DNA of 64,000 nucleotides from an uncultured Dehalococcoidia bacterium (GCA_958295865.1 CATQHF010000001.1:744001-808000); one strand, 5' to 3'; positions 33,668 through 42,569 are shown, counted from the first letter of the stretch. A program made the numbers and translations. Notes: generated by a model from the sequence alone, not told the origin.

Positions 33668-35251
33668 ATGAAAGACTTGCTACATTGCCATCGCCTGCTA
33701 CGCGCATCGCTGCTGATATGCGCCGTCGTCGTTGGGGTTATCGCGGCGGCATGCTCCTCTGACAGCGCTCCCTTACCGTCGCCGACGGCGAGCGCGCCTG
33801 CGTCTTCTGCCGTGCCATCGCCAACCGCCGCGCCCGCGCTCACTGCCACGCTTGTTCCGCCTGCGGTTGCGACTGCTACGCCCGAACCGACGCCCCTAGC
33901 CTACGACTCCAACCGCGCTATGTACAAGGTGTTTCCGGGCTTTGGTCGCACCAGCAACCGCACTTTCGACGCGCTTGAGGAGGTCAGGCTGAATGGGGAT
34001 CGCTCCATGGTGCCCGTGCTTGTGGAGTCCATGCGCTTCCAGTCGTCGGCGAACGCGCGGGAGGCTTCGGCGGCGGTACTGCGCGAACTCACCGGCGCGA
34101 CATACGCGGGCGAGGATTGGAAGCAGTGGATGGAGTGGCTCGGCAATCACCGCGATGAGTACCCGCCGCCTGACGGATACCTGGACTGGAAGATAAGCTT
34201 CATGTCCGAGCTTCACCCGCGCTTTGGCTCATTCCTGCGTCCCGCGCGCGAGGGCGCAATCACGGTTGACCCGACGGAAATCGTCTGGGGCGGCGTGTAT
34301 CCTGACGGCATCCCGGACATCAGGGACCCGAAGATGCTCACGCCCGCCGAGGCAGACTTCCTCGACGCCGATGAGCGCGTCTTTGGCGTGTCCATCAATG
34401 GCGATGCGCGCGCGTATCCGCTGCGTATCGCCAATCCGCATGAGATGGTCAATGATGTCGTCGGGGGCGAGCCGATCGCGCTCGCATGGTGAACGCTCTG
34501 CAATAGCGGGATAGTGTATTCCGCCAAGATCAACGGCGAACCGACCACATTCGGCACTTCCGGCATGCTGTATCGCAGCAACAAGGTTATGTACGACCGC
34601 AAGACTGAAACTCTCTGGAACCAGCTGCTTGGCGAGCCTATGGTCGGCGAACTGGTCGGCAGTGGCATAAGGCTGGACTTCTTCCCGGTGGCGCTGACCA
34701 CATGGGGCGAATGGCTCGCCGAGCACCCGCATACTACGGTCATGTCGCGCGATACCGGCTACTACGCGCCGCAGCTCTACCAGCGCGAGGACAACCCGCG
34801 CTCGATATATTTCGCTTATCGTGAGGATGCGGAGACGATGTTTCCCGTCTGGAATCGGGACGACAGGTTAACGCCCAAGCAGCTTGTGTTGGGGCTGGAT
34901 GTTGACGGCGTTCACAAGGCTTATGCCATCGAGACGCTGATGGATGAACGGCTGCTTCACGATGTCGTGAACGGAGTGGATTTCGCGCTGCTAGGTTCGC
35001 CGCTGTCCGCGGACGCCCTGGCGTTCAGGAGCGGCGGCATACGCTTCAAATTGCCGCCCGATGCGGGGGAAAGCCTGCCCGATGCGCTCGTCGACGCCCA
35101 CGGGGTCGTATGGCGGGTGGAGCGCGACGGCTTGGTGAACACCGACAATACCTCGCAGCGGCTGCCCCTTCACCCCGCCAATGTATCCTTCTGGTTCGGC
35201 TGGTACGCATCCCATCCCGATACGCTGCTGTACGACGCGCCCGAAAACTGA
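33668..35251 (+). CDS. DUF3179 lipoprotein with in-frame UGA (candidate selenoprotein)
   Basis: A 527-residue exported protein if UGA 34490-34492 is read through. A lipoprotein signal ends at Cys29 (VIAAAC), followed by a Pro/Thr/Ser/Ala linker (30-80), a HEAT-like helical stretch (about 95-160) and a DUF3179 domain (about 200-520). The reading is PIALAW, UGA, TLCNSGIVYSAK. DUF3179 proteins have a CPLCNS-type motif here, so UGA replaces the first Cys (U275xxC278). Domain motifs continue in the same frame after the UGA: FGTSGMLYRSNKVMYDRKTE, GELVGSGIRLDFFPVALTTW and VMSRDTGY. A SECIS-like hairpin follows. The function of DUF3179 is unknown; a surface redox role is plausible. Confidence 0.8.
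34506..34524 (+). promoter_or_regulatory. candidate bacterial SECIS hairpin (DUF3179 gene)
   Basis: Starting 13 nt after the UGA, GCGGGATA pairs with TATTCCGC over 8 bp (one G-U) around a 3-nt GTG loop, which begins 22 nt after the UGA. Stem length, loop length, GU apex and distance all match the hairpin in the divergent ArsC-like gene. Confidence 0.68.
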
Positions 35252-35270
35252 CGGCGATGAACAGCCTTTC

Positions 35271-35681
35271 GAGAAAATTGCATTAGTACAGTTTAGCCGT
35301 CGATGGGCAAGCGTTTTTACCCCCATCCTAACCTTCCCCCAAAGGGGGAAGGGACTGACGACCTTCCTCTATCAAGGGGAAGGGACTGACGACCTTCCTC
35401 TATCAAGGGGAAGGGACTGACGACCTTCCTCTATCAAGGGGAAGGGACTGACGACCTTCCTCTATCAAGGGGAAGGGACTGACGACCTTCCTCTATCAAG
35501 GGGAAGGGACTGACGACCTTCCTCTATCAAGGGGGAGGGACTAATGACCTTCCTCTATCAAGGGGGAGGGACTAATGACCTTCCTCTATCAAGGGGGAGG
35601 GACTAATGACCTTCCTCTATCAAGGGGGAGGGACTAATGACCTTCCTCTATCAAGGGGGAAGGGACTAATGCAATTTTCTC
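35271..35681. repeat. MITE family 3, copy 2, expanded by a tandem repeat
   Basis: Perfect 17-bp terminal inverted repeats GAGAAAATTGCATTAGT and ACTAATGCAATTTTCTC enclose 411 bases. The interior carries about 310 bases of tandem repeat not present in copy 1. There is no gene in 35252-35768 apart from these repeats. Confidence 0.9.
35353..35662. repeat. ten tandem 31-bp repeats inside a MITE
   Basis: Ten units of 31 bases. The first six are near-identical and contain ACTGACGACCTTCC and TATCAAGGGGAAGGG; the last four have ACTAATGACC and a GGGGGAGGG variant. Units are contiguous without unique spacers, so this is not CRISPR. The unit derives from the family 3 element's own CTTCC...TCAAGGGGGAAGGGACTAATG segment. 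Confidence 0.92.
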
Positions 35682-35768
35682 GCCTTGCGACAAGTCAGGA
35701 CAGGGACGGGGGGATGGTGATAGTATGGGGCTGCGATATTTCGGATGATTAGGCAAGGCAGGTGCGGT

Positions 35769-35975
35769 ATGAGCGAGCGCGGCAGTTCCGATGACAGGGT
35801 AGAGCAGATGGTTGCCGCTTTGCTGCAACGATACGGCGATCGGCTCGGTGAGTGTGAGCGCGAAGATGCGCGCGAGTGGATGCGGGCTATCGTGGATGCG
35901 TCCGACGCCATGCGCGCCGTCGACCTGAGCGGCGACGACTTGCCCTCTGTGATGCCGCCCTATCGCAAGGACTAA
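35769..35975 (+). CDS. AtzG/GatC-like small amidase partner
   Basis: A 68-aa helical protein directly before an amidase gene (22 bases). Its pattern, a helix (DDRVEQMVAALLQRYGDRL), a second helix (AREWMRAIVDASDAMRAVDL) and a terminal DDLPSVMPPYR, resembles the small AtzG/DUF4089 or GatC-like subunits that stabilise amidase-signature enzymes. The assignment rests on length, pattern and position, not on a strong motif. ATG 35769 follows an AGG. Confidence 0.6.
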   Translation: MSERGSSDDRVEQMVAALLQRYGDRLGECEREDAREWMRAIVDASDAMRAVDLSGDDLPSVMPPYRKD

Positions 35976-35997
35976 GCGAAGATATGGAGAGTGCGCT

Positions 35998-37401
35998 ATG
36001 ACGGCAAGCCCCGTATTCATGCCCATACGCGAGCTGGGCGAACTCGTGCGAACACGGCAGGTCTCGCCCGTGGATCTTGCCGACGCCTTCTTGGGACGCC
36101 TTGAAAGCATAGGTCCGCGCTACAACGCCGTCGTTACCGTAACGCGCGAGCGCGCCACAGAGCAGGCGCGGCGCGCCGAAAGCGAGATTGCGGCGGGCGA
36201 TTACAAGGGACTGCTGCACGGCATACCCTACGGCGCGAAGGACTTGCTGGCGACATCGGGCGGCATCCCGACTACCTGGGGCGCCGCGCCGTTCAGGGAG
36301 CAGGTCTTCGACTATGACGCGGGCGTCATCCGCAAGCTGGAGGCGGCGGGCGCGCCGCTTGCCGCTAAGCTCGCCATGGTGGAACTCGCCGGGGGCATGG
36401 GCTATCGGCAGCCCAACGCATCGTTCACTGGGCCGGGGCGCTCCCCTTGGAACGCCGACACATGGACGGGCGGCTCGTCCAGCGGATCGGGCGCGGCGGT
36501 GGCTGCCGGACTCGTGCCGTTTGCGATAGGCTCTGAGACTTGGGGGTCGATCCTGTCGCCCGCGAACAACTGCGGGCTGTCCGGGCTGCGTCCCACCTAT
36601 GGGCGCGTCAGCCGATATGGGGCGATGGCGCTGTCCTGGACGCTGGACAAGCTGGGGCCGCTCTGCCTCACTGCCGACGATTGCGGCATCGTGCTGGAAG
36701 CCATCGCGGGCGCGGACGCAAACGACCCCGCGACTAGCGACCTGCCGTATCGCTATGACCTGTTCGCTTCCATGGGGCGCAGGTTCAAGCTGGCGGTGAT
36801 AAGGGATGTTGCGGAGGGGGCGCAGGATGAGGTTGCCGCCAACTTCGAGCGGGCGTTGCGGACGCTTGGAGAGGTTGCGGACATCGAAGAGATAGAGTTC
36901 CCCGAAATGCCGTATGAGGCGATAACGCGCACCATCTTGAGCGCGGAGTCGGCGAGCGCGTTCCAAGGGTTCATAGACGGCGGCGGGGCGTCCGGACTTA
37001 CCGCCCCCGAAAGCCGTCATCCGTATGCGCGGCTGTTCATACCGGCGCAGGACTATGTTACCGCGCTGAGGCTTCGCGGCAGGGTTGCGAAGATTGCGGA
37101 CGAGGTTATGTCGCCTTACGATGCGCTTGTCGCGCCCTCGCGCTCGCTCACCGCAACGCCCATCGACCAAGAGTTCAGGGGCGTGGTGGCGGGCAGCGCG
37201 CGCGACATCATGGGAGCGGTGGGCAACAGCGCGGGACTGCCCGCGATAAGCGTGCCGAGCGGCTTCTCCGACGATGGCTTGCCCACAGGCATTCAGCTCA
37301 TGGGGCGCGCTTATGACGAAAACCGCATCCTCGCCGTCGCCCGCGCCTACCAGTCGCTCACTGACTGGCATACGCAACACCCGCCCGACCTGCTGCCGTA
37401 G
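35998..37401 (+). CDS. amidase-signature family hydrolase
   Basis: A 467-aa amidase of the GatA/AtzF-type signature family. The Ser-cisSer-Lys triad is present: Lys81 in PYGAKDLLAT, the GGSSSGSGAAVAAG motif, and GSETWGSILSPA carrying the nucleophile region (with Trp where Gly is usual). It hydrolyses a C-N amide bond; the substrate is not evident. It does not look like GatA proper, because no gatB or full gatC adjoins. A GGAGAG site is 6-7 nt before the ATG. Confidence 0.88.
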   Translation: MTASPVFMPIRELGELVRTRQVSPVDLADAFLGRLESIGPRYNAVVTVTRERATEQARRAESEIAAGDYKGLLHGIPYGAKDLLATSGGIPTTWGAAPFREQVFDYDAGVIRKLEAAGAPLAAKLAMVELAGGMGYRQPNASFTGPGRSPWNADTWTGGSSSGSGAAVAAGLVPFAIGSETWGSILSPANNCGLSGLRPTYGRVSRYGAMALSWTLDKLGPLCLTADDCGIVLEAIAGADANDPATSDLPYRYDLFASMGRRFKLAVIRDVAEGAQDEVAANFERALRTLGEVADIEEIEFPEMPYEAITRTILSAESASAFQGFIDGGGASGLTAPESRHPYARLFIPAQDYVTALRLRGRVAKIADEVMSPYDALVAPSRSLTATPIDQEFRGVVAGSARDIMGAVGNSAGLPAISVPSGFSDDGLPTGIQLMGRAYDENRILAVARAYQSLTDWHTQHPPDLLP

Positions 37402-37441
37402 CATAGGGTGTCAGGGGTTTGCCCCTACCCTACTATCGCTG

Positions 37442-38254
37442 TCAGCGGAAGGGTGGGTGGCGTTCGGGGCGGCGGGGCTTTTTGTTGCCGGGCAGGTGGC
37501 TTATCTCTGATAGGTAGTCGGTGTGTCCCTGGGAGATTTGCCTCGCGCTTTCGGCCGCTTTCTCTTCTATTCGCTCTGCTTCGGCTACTTCTTTCATGTG
37601 CGCTTCGGATACAGGCGCGTGGCTCTCGACTACGGCGGGGTGGTCTTCGTCTAGGTCTCGGCAGGCGCAGATGCAGTCGGGGTGGCAAGGGGAGTAGTAG
37701 GACATGAACTCCGGGTCGGGGGTGGAGGGGTTGCCGAAGCCCCAGCTTAGCAGGACTTTGGCGGCTTCTATCCTGTCCCTTGGCTTGGCGTCTCGGTCGC
37801 GCCCTTCCAGCACTTCGTTCAGTATCCTGACTATGCTTGCGCCTTCGCCGGTCTCGACGCGGATGCGGGCGACGAGCTTTTTGTTCAGCCTTTCGTGTTC
37901 GGGGCTGACTGCTTGCGTGGGGCCGTTTTCCCCTTGGGCGTCTTCCTTCTTTGCTTGCCGTTCCATCTTGGAGCTGAGGCTGTTGATGAGTGCTTCGGCT
38001 TCTTGGAAGCCTAGCTTGAGCAGCAGGCGGGCGGCTTGCAGTCTGTGGTGGGGCGTGCTGTCTTGGTCGTCGCCGGTCATGATGGAGACGATGCTGCGTA
38101 TGATGGTTCTGCCGTTGTCTGTTTCTTGGTGGACTAGGTGCTGGAGGTGCTCGATGGCGGTCTGGCAGTGTTTTTTGTCCAGGTGGTCATGTTGGGCATG
38201 ACTGTCCTGGCTGTCCTGTTGTGCGTGTGGGTTTATGGGGGTTGGTTGGTTCAT
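37442..38254 (-). CDS. hypothetical protein with internal duplication
   Basis: A 270-aa protein I do not recognise. Residues 40-84 and 128-175 are related helical repeats (ETDNGRTIIRSIVSIMTGD...HHRLQAARLLLKLGF and ETGEGASIVRILNEVLEGR...RDRIEAAKVLLSWGFG). A Cys-rich stretch (SPCHPDCICACRD) near 192-204 could bind metal. Both ends are His/Gln or Lys/Arg/Pro rich. The paired helix units recall DNA-packaging or scaffold-like helical repeats, but that is only an impression. Confidence 0.6.
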   Translation of the reverse strand: MNQPTPINPHAQQDSQDSHAQHDHLDKKHCQTAIEHLQHLVHQETDNGRTIIRSIVSIMTGDDQDSTPHHRLQAARLLLKLGFQEAEALINSLSSKMERQAKKEDAQGENGPTQAVSPEHERLNKKLVARIRVETGEGASIVRILNEVLEGRDRDAKPRDRIEAAKVLLSWGFGNPSTPDPEFMSYYSPCHPDCICACRDLDEDHPAVVESHAPVSEAHMKEVAEAERIEEKAAESARQISQGHTDYLSEISHLPGNKKPRRPERHPPFR

Positions 38255-38400
38255 TGGTTTTTCCCAAGGGTTTCAGGGTGTCGGGGTTTCAGATTGTCAG
38301 AGATTAGGTGTTAGTTTGTTCGTGCTTGATATGCAACTTATGTTCTTGCGGATAGTATAGGTGAGGGTTTGGGTGGTGTCAAGGGTGATTTTGAGAATGA

Positions 38401-38671
38401 GAAAATTGGGTTGGTACGGTTTAGCCGTTGATGGGCGGGCGTTTTCGCCCCCATCCTAACCTTCCCCCAAAGGGGGAAGGGACAATCACGCCGTCGGATT
38501 GAGCTTGACAGCAGGCAATCTTCCCCCGTCAAGGGGGAAGGGACTTTCTCCAATTAAGAATAGGACTTACGCAGTTGAGCGCGATTTCGTACTTGAAACG
38601 GGTCAATACAGATAGGAGTTCATATTCAAGTGCGTAAGTCCTGATGAGAAAATCGCATCTGCAATTTTCTC
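38401..38671. repeat. MITE family 3, copy 3 (interrupted)
   Basis: Starts GAGAAAATTGGGTTGGTACGG, ends GCAATTTTCTC, and carries two AAGGGGGAAGGGAC segments. It is interrupted by an 81-base element at 38562. I see no gene in 38255-38785. Confidence 0.8.
38562..38642. mobile_element. 81-bp inverted-repeat element nested in the MITE
   Basis: Perfect 12-bp terminal inverted repeats AGGACTTACGCA and TGCGTAAGTCCT enclose 57 bases with no coding capacity. AGGACTTACGCA-type ends are familiar from several bacterial insertion sequences and their non-autonomous derivatives. It was probably mobilised by a transposase not in this window. Confidence 0.7.
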
Positions 38672-38890
38672 ATTCTGCGCGGAGGTTTGCGGACGGATAC
38701 GCCCTTATGATAGCCTTACGATGACGATCGATGTTTTGGACGATGACAGCGTGAAGTTTTAGAATGTTTGCACAGTAGAGACGATATGCTCCGATTTCCT
38801 GATTTCAATTTGTCCCCGATGAAGGCTGCCCTTACGCGCGCACGTGAGGGCGCTTTTGGGTCAATTTTTACCCCCCCGCAGTTGGGCATC

Positions 38891-40465
38891 ATGCGTGGCA
38901 TAGCGCTCGCGTTTCTGCTCATCGCGCTTGTGGCGGCGCTTGCAAGCATTAGCCTAGTAGCGGCGCAATCGACGGACGACTACGACGACGATGACGACGG
39001 TCTGATTGATGTCACCACGCTGGCGCAGCTGAACGCCATACGCTGGGACCTGAACGGCGACGGTGATGTAGCATCCGGCGACGCGGCGAATTACTTGCTC
39101 GCCTTCCCCAACCGCGATACCAGCGCCTCAACCCGAATGGGCTGTCCGTCGGGAACTTGCACCGGCTACGAACTGCGCGCCGACTTGGACTTCGACACGG
39201 ACGACGACGGCGATGTGGACAGCAGCGACACATACTCCAGCTGGGCGTGGATAGGCACTCGTACCGCTCCCTACACAGCCGAATTCAAGGGCAACAACCA
39301 CACCATATCCAACCTGACGATAAGCGGCACGGCTGCCCTCACACGCGTCGGCCTGTTCGGGATGTTACCCACCACCGGCGTCATCAGCGGCGTGGGATTG
39401 GTGGATGTCAACATAAACTTAATAAGTGGCACCAGCAGAGTGGGCGCGCTGGTCGGCCAAAATGAAGGAACGGTGCGCTCCAGCTACTCTACCGGCTCCC
39501 TCACCCTCGCCCCGATGCACGCGACCGACTATGTCGGCGGCTTGGTAGGACAAAATAGTGGGGGAACGATTGCGGCGAGCTGGTCGAGCGTGGATATTAC
39601 CGTCGATTCGCCGATGTCAAATCACTTTGTCGGCGGGCTGACGGGGACTGTTCAGGGCCTTAGCACAAATCCGGACGCCGGCATAATCGCATCCTACGCC
39701 ACCGGCTCTGTGTCAGTCAAAGGCACCCGGACCTCCTCTAGCCTGCCCGACAATGTGGGCGGGTTAGTGGGCAACATAACAGGCCATTCCACCCTAGCCC
39801 CGTCAGCCGTAATCGCATCCTACTCCACGGGTCCGGTATCGTCGCCCAGCGCCAGCAGCGCAACCACCGGGCCCTTTGGGGGAGTTATCAGCGGCGGCAC
39901 AATCACGGATAACTACTGGGACACGGGAACGACGGACATCGCCGACGACTCCGACACGACCGCCCCCGAAGGCAAGACGACCAGCGACCTGCAATCCGTC
40001 ACATCGTACACCGGCATCTACGCGAACTGGAATGTGAATGTGGACGGGACGACGGGCAACGATGACCCATGGGAGTTTGGAACGGGGATGCAGTATCCGC
40101 GCCTGAAGTTCGACGGCATGAGCCAGGTGGCGCAGGGCAGCCTTGCGATGGGAACGCCCGGAACGAACGGCGACAATCCCGTCGTGGGGCAATTGGCGCA
40201 GGTGTGCTTGGTTGCGGGTCCCACGCAGCGGAAGCAGGGATCGGGCGGCGTTCCCGAATCTTGGATATGGTCGAAGTCCACCGACGGCGTAAGTTGGACG
40301 AACATCACGGAGGACGGTGGCCGCACTTACGAATATACGCCGGTGTCGGGCGATGTGGGCAGCTACCTGCGCGCGTGCGTGGCGCTTGATTCCACGCTCA
40401 GCGCGGTGGACGGGGCGGAGGAGGCGTGCGTGCATCCGTTTGCCAAGGTGAAGGCGAGCAACTGA
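38891..40465 (+). CDS. secreted GLUG-motif repeat protein
   Basis: A signal peptide (MRGIALAFLLIALVAALASISLVAAQS), an acidic Asp-rich segment (DDYDDDDDGLIDV), then repeats of the GLUG type (VGALVGQNEGTVRSSYSTGSL, VGGLVGQNSGGTIAASWSS, VGGLVGNITG...ASYSTGPV). Such repeats form beta-helices in surface adhesins. The C-terminal 110 residues look Ig-like (WIWSKSTDGVSWTNITEDGGRTYEYTPVSGDVGSYLRACV). The frame is open back to ATG 38786 through a C7 tract (38871-38877). I placed the start at 38891 because the signal peptide begins there, but no good ribosome-binding site marks it. Confidence 0.8.
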   Translation: MRGIALAFLLIALVAALASISLVAAQSTDDYDDDDDGLIDVTTLAQLNAIRWDLNGDGDVASGDAANYLLAFPNRDTSASTRMGCPSGTCTGYELRADLDFDTDDDGDVDSSDTYSSWAWIGTRTAPYTAEFKGNNHTISNLTISGTAALTRVGLFGMLPTTGVISGVGLVDVNINLISGTSRVGALVGQNEGTVRSSYSTGSLTLAPMHATDYVGGLVGQNSGGTIAASWSSVDITVDSPMSNHFVGGLTGTVQGLSTNPDAGIIASYATGSVSVKGTRTSSSLPDNVGGLVGNITGHSTLAPSAVIASYSTGPVSSPSASSATTGPFGGVISGGTITDNYWDTGTTDIADDSDTTAPEGKTTSDLQSVTSYTGIYANWNVNVDGTTGNDDPWEFGTGMQYPRLKFDGMSQVAQGSLAMGTPGTNGDNPVVGQLAQVCLVAGPTQRKQGSGGVPESWIWSKSTDGVSWTNITEDGGRTYEYTPVSGDVGSYLRACVALDSTLSAVDGAEEACVHPFAKVKASN

Positions 40466-41028
40466 CAATTAAGAATTGAAAATTAGGAATTGGGTTTTGC
40501 TCACCCTCTACCCCGTTCGTGGTGAGCCTGTCGAACCACTTTGCCCACTCCGTCATTCCTGCGAAAGCAGGAATCCAGAGCATCGAAGGCATACCCAAGC
40601 ATAACCAATTCTCCCTAATTCTCAATTCTGCTCCCCCGTAGGCGCGCGCGCCTGACATCCTGAAAATCTGACCCCTGACACGCTACCCAGGTTTCTTGAA
40701 CAGAGCGGGGGATCTAAAATGCTTGCCGTATTGGGCGTGTTGGTGTGCGGGGATTTTTGATTCCTCACTCCGTTCGGAATGACAGGGGGAGGGGCGGTTG
40801 AGATGACAGGGAAAGACGCTCGGAATGACAGAGGGAGGGGGGTTCGGGATGGCAGGGAGTAAGTGGGACGGGTGGTTCGACAGGCTCACCACGAACGAAA
40901 AAAGAGGGATTGCTGCGTCGTGTTTGGGATGGTATGGCGTGTGTCCCGGAATAACTGACAGCGGGGGTAGGTAGGGGCGACTGCGACGGGCCGGTCGCCC
41001 CTGCAAAGATGAAAGGATGAATGGAACG
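40466..41028. repeat. intergenic region of mixed short repeats
   Basis: Contains an inverted pair (AATTAAGAATTGAAAATTAG near 40470 and TAATTCTCAATTCTG near 40615). It also holds CCCGTTCGTGGTGAGCC-type repeats (40508, 40866), a family 1 hairpin (CATTCCTGCGAAAGCAGG, 40555) and a run of GGAATGACAG units of family 2 (40770-40850). I see no gene in it. Confidence 0.65.
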
Positions 41029-42006
41029 CTACCAGTTCGGGGCGTAGTCGTCGTAGGCGTTGTTCGTCAGGCGCGTCTGGTTCTTGCCGTCTTCGTCCAT
41101 TACGATTATCTCGCCGTCGCCGTCTAGGTACGAAACGAACGCGATGCGCTTGCCGTCCCGCGACCATACCGGCTGGTCGTCGCGCACATTGTTCGTCGTC
41201 AGCCTGATGATGTCGCCGCCGCGCACATCCAGCACATAGATTTCAGGGTTGCCGTCCTGCTCGGTGACATACGCCAGCTTCTTGCCGTTTGGCGACCAAG
41301 CGATGTGGTACTCGGCGCTCTCGCTCTCGGTCAGCCGCTGCTGCTCGGTGGCGTCGGAGTTCATCACATAGATTTCAGGGTTGCCGTCGCGCTCGGAGAT
41401 GAAGGCTATCTTGTGCTCGTTGGGCGACCATGTGGGGTTGTAGTCGGGCGTGTCCGTGAGGCGCACCTCGTTCACGCCGTCCGGGTTGCGGAGGTAGATG
41501 CCCCGCCCCGGGTCGTCTTTCACCACGAAGGCGATGCTGGAGCCGTCGTATGACCAGCCGCCCACCTCGTCGGCGACGACGGTCGTGAGTTCCATCATGG
41601 CGGAGCCGTCGTAGCCCACGACATGCGTGGAGGGTTCGCCGCCGTTCTGCACCAGATAGGCGAGGCGCTCGCCGGACGGCGCCCAGCTGTGATCGCGGTG
41701 CTCGCCCGCATGCGCGCTGACGGCGGTGCGGCTGCTCTTTTCTCCGTCGAGCGATATGACCTGAACGGTGTTGCCGTCCTCGCCGCCCGACAGGAACGCC
41801 AGCCGCTTGCCGTCGGGCGATAGGGCGGGCGAATACTCGCTCTCGCCGCTCTTGGTCAGATTGACCGGCTGCGCGTCTTGCGGATCGATGGAGAATATCT
41901 CCTTGTTGCCGTCTATGTTTGCGGTGAACACGATAGGCTGCCCGCCGGATGAGCACGCCAAGGCTGCCAGAATGAGCGCCGCCAGAGGTATTATAAGTAG
42001 TCGCAT
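41029..42006 (-). CDS. PD40/TolB-like beta-propeller lipoprotein
   Basis: A 325-aa lipoprotein (signal MRLLIIPLAALILAALAC with lipobox Cys18). It is built of WD40-like PD40 repeats of the form PxWSPDGKRIAFxSxxDGNxEIYVMDxDG, about six blades (YSPALSPDGKRLAFLS, YNPTWSPNEHKIAFIS, DQPVWSRDGKRIAFVS). Related proteins act with Tol/Pal or bind peptides at the cell surface; the partner is unknown. ATG 42006 has a GGAG site 7 nt away; a longer frame to 42051 is less likely. Confidence 0.88.
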   Translation of the reverse strand: MRLLIIPLAALILAALACSSGGQPIVFTANIDGNKEIFSIDPQDAQPVNLTKSGESEYSPALSPDGKRLAFLSGGEDGNTVQVISLDGEKSSRTAVSAHAGEHRDHSWAPSGERLAYLVQNGGEPSTHVVGYDGSAMMELTTVVADEVGGWSYDGSSIAFVVKDDPGRGIYLRNPDGVNEVRLTDTPDYNPTWSPNEHKIAFISERDGNPEIYVMNSDATEQQRLTESESAEYHIAWSPNGKKLAYVTEQDGNPEIYVLDVRGGDIIRLTTNNVRDDQPVWSRDGKRIAFVSYLDGDGEIIVMDEDGKNQTRLTNNAYDDYAPNW

Positions 42007-42126
42007 GTGTAAGCTCCTGCCGCTTGTCCCCCAAAGACTTATTACCAGCACACCACATCGCCCACGCCATCATCAAGCGAACTTTGTATCTTTATTGGAC
42101 TTTGTTCAAAAAGTGGTAGGGATTTT

Positions 42127-42290
42127 CTAGGCTGTACGGACGTCCGCGCCATTCCCGCCCGCTCACCTGTCATTCCCGCCCACTCACCCGTCATTCCCGT
42201 GAAAACGGGAATCCAGAGCCTCAGAATGTAGGCGCTTTCGCATACGCAGGAATGACGATTTGGCAATTAGCGCGTGCTGACAATACCCAC
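42127..42290. repeat. MITE family 1, copy F
   Basis: Starts CTAGGCTGTACGGACG and contains repeated CATTCCCGCCCACTCACC units plus the CATTCCCGTGAAAACGGG hairpin. It ends TGCTGACAATACCCACA. It lies between the PD40 gene and a family 2 element. Confidence 0.75.
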
Positions 42291-42299
42291 AAGCTCATG

Positions 42300-42481
42300 G
42301 TCTTTCAATTGTCACCCCGAACGGAGTGAGGGGTCTAAAATCCTTGCTATATCAGGCGTGTTGCTGGCAGGAATTTCAGATTCCTCACTCCGTTCGGAAT
42401 GACAGAGGGGTGGGCGCTCGGAATGACAGAGGGGAAGGGTTCGGAATGACAGAGAAAGACGTTCGGAATGACAATGAAAGT
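42300..42481. repeat. MITE family 2, copy 1
   Basis: Terminal inverted repeats GTCTTTCAATTGTCA (42300-42314) and TGACAATGAAAG (to 42481) flank CCGAACGGAGTGAGG, TTCAGATTCCTCACTCCG and three TTCGGAATGACA units. It matches 54563-54816. A family 1 hairpin follows at 42519-42546, just before the HAD gene. Confidence 0.82.
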
Positions 42482-42569
42482 TGCTGCGGTGTGCTTGGGA
42501 TGGCGGCATTAGGGGCGCTGGATTCCTGCTTTCGCAGGAATGACGATCTGATAATCAACGATAGATAGA

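Noticed and set aside
33465..33707. An 80-codon minus-strand frame upstream of the DUF3179 gene.
   Set aside because: It crosses a MITE fragment and overlaps the start of the DUF3179 gene; no recognisable domain or ribosome-binding site.
33368..34492. UGA reassignment (codes 4 or 25) as an explanation of the two in-frame UGAs.
   Set aside because: ilvB, ilvN, the BCCP gene, the 43516 monooxygenase and others end at UGA at family-normal lengths, so UGA is a normal stop here.
33044..35251. Simple pseudogene explanation for both UGA genes.
   Set aside because: Not excluded, but disfavoured: both frames are otherwise intact, both UGAs fall on redox Cys positions, and both have matching hairpins.
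35353..35662. Regular 31-bp repeats considered as a CRISPR array.
   Set aside because: Units are contiguous with no unique spacers, and no cas genes are present; it is a tandem expansion inside a MITE.
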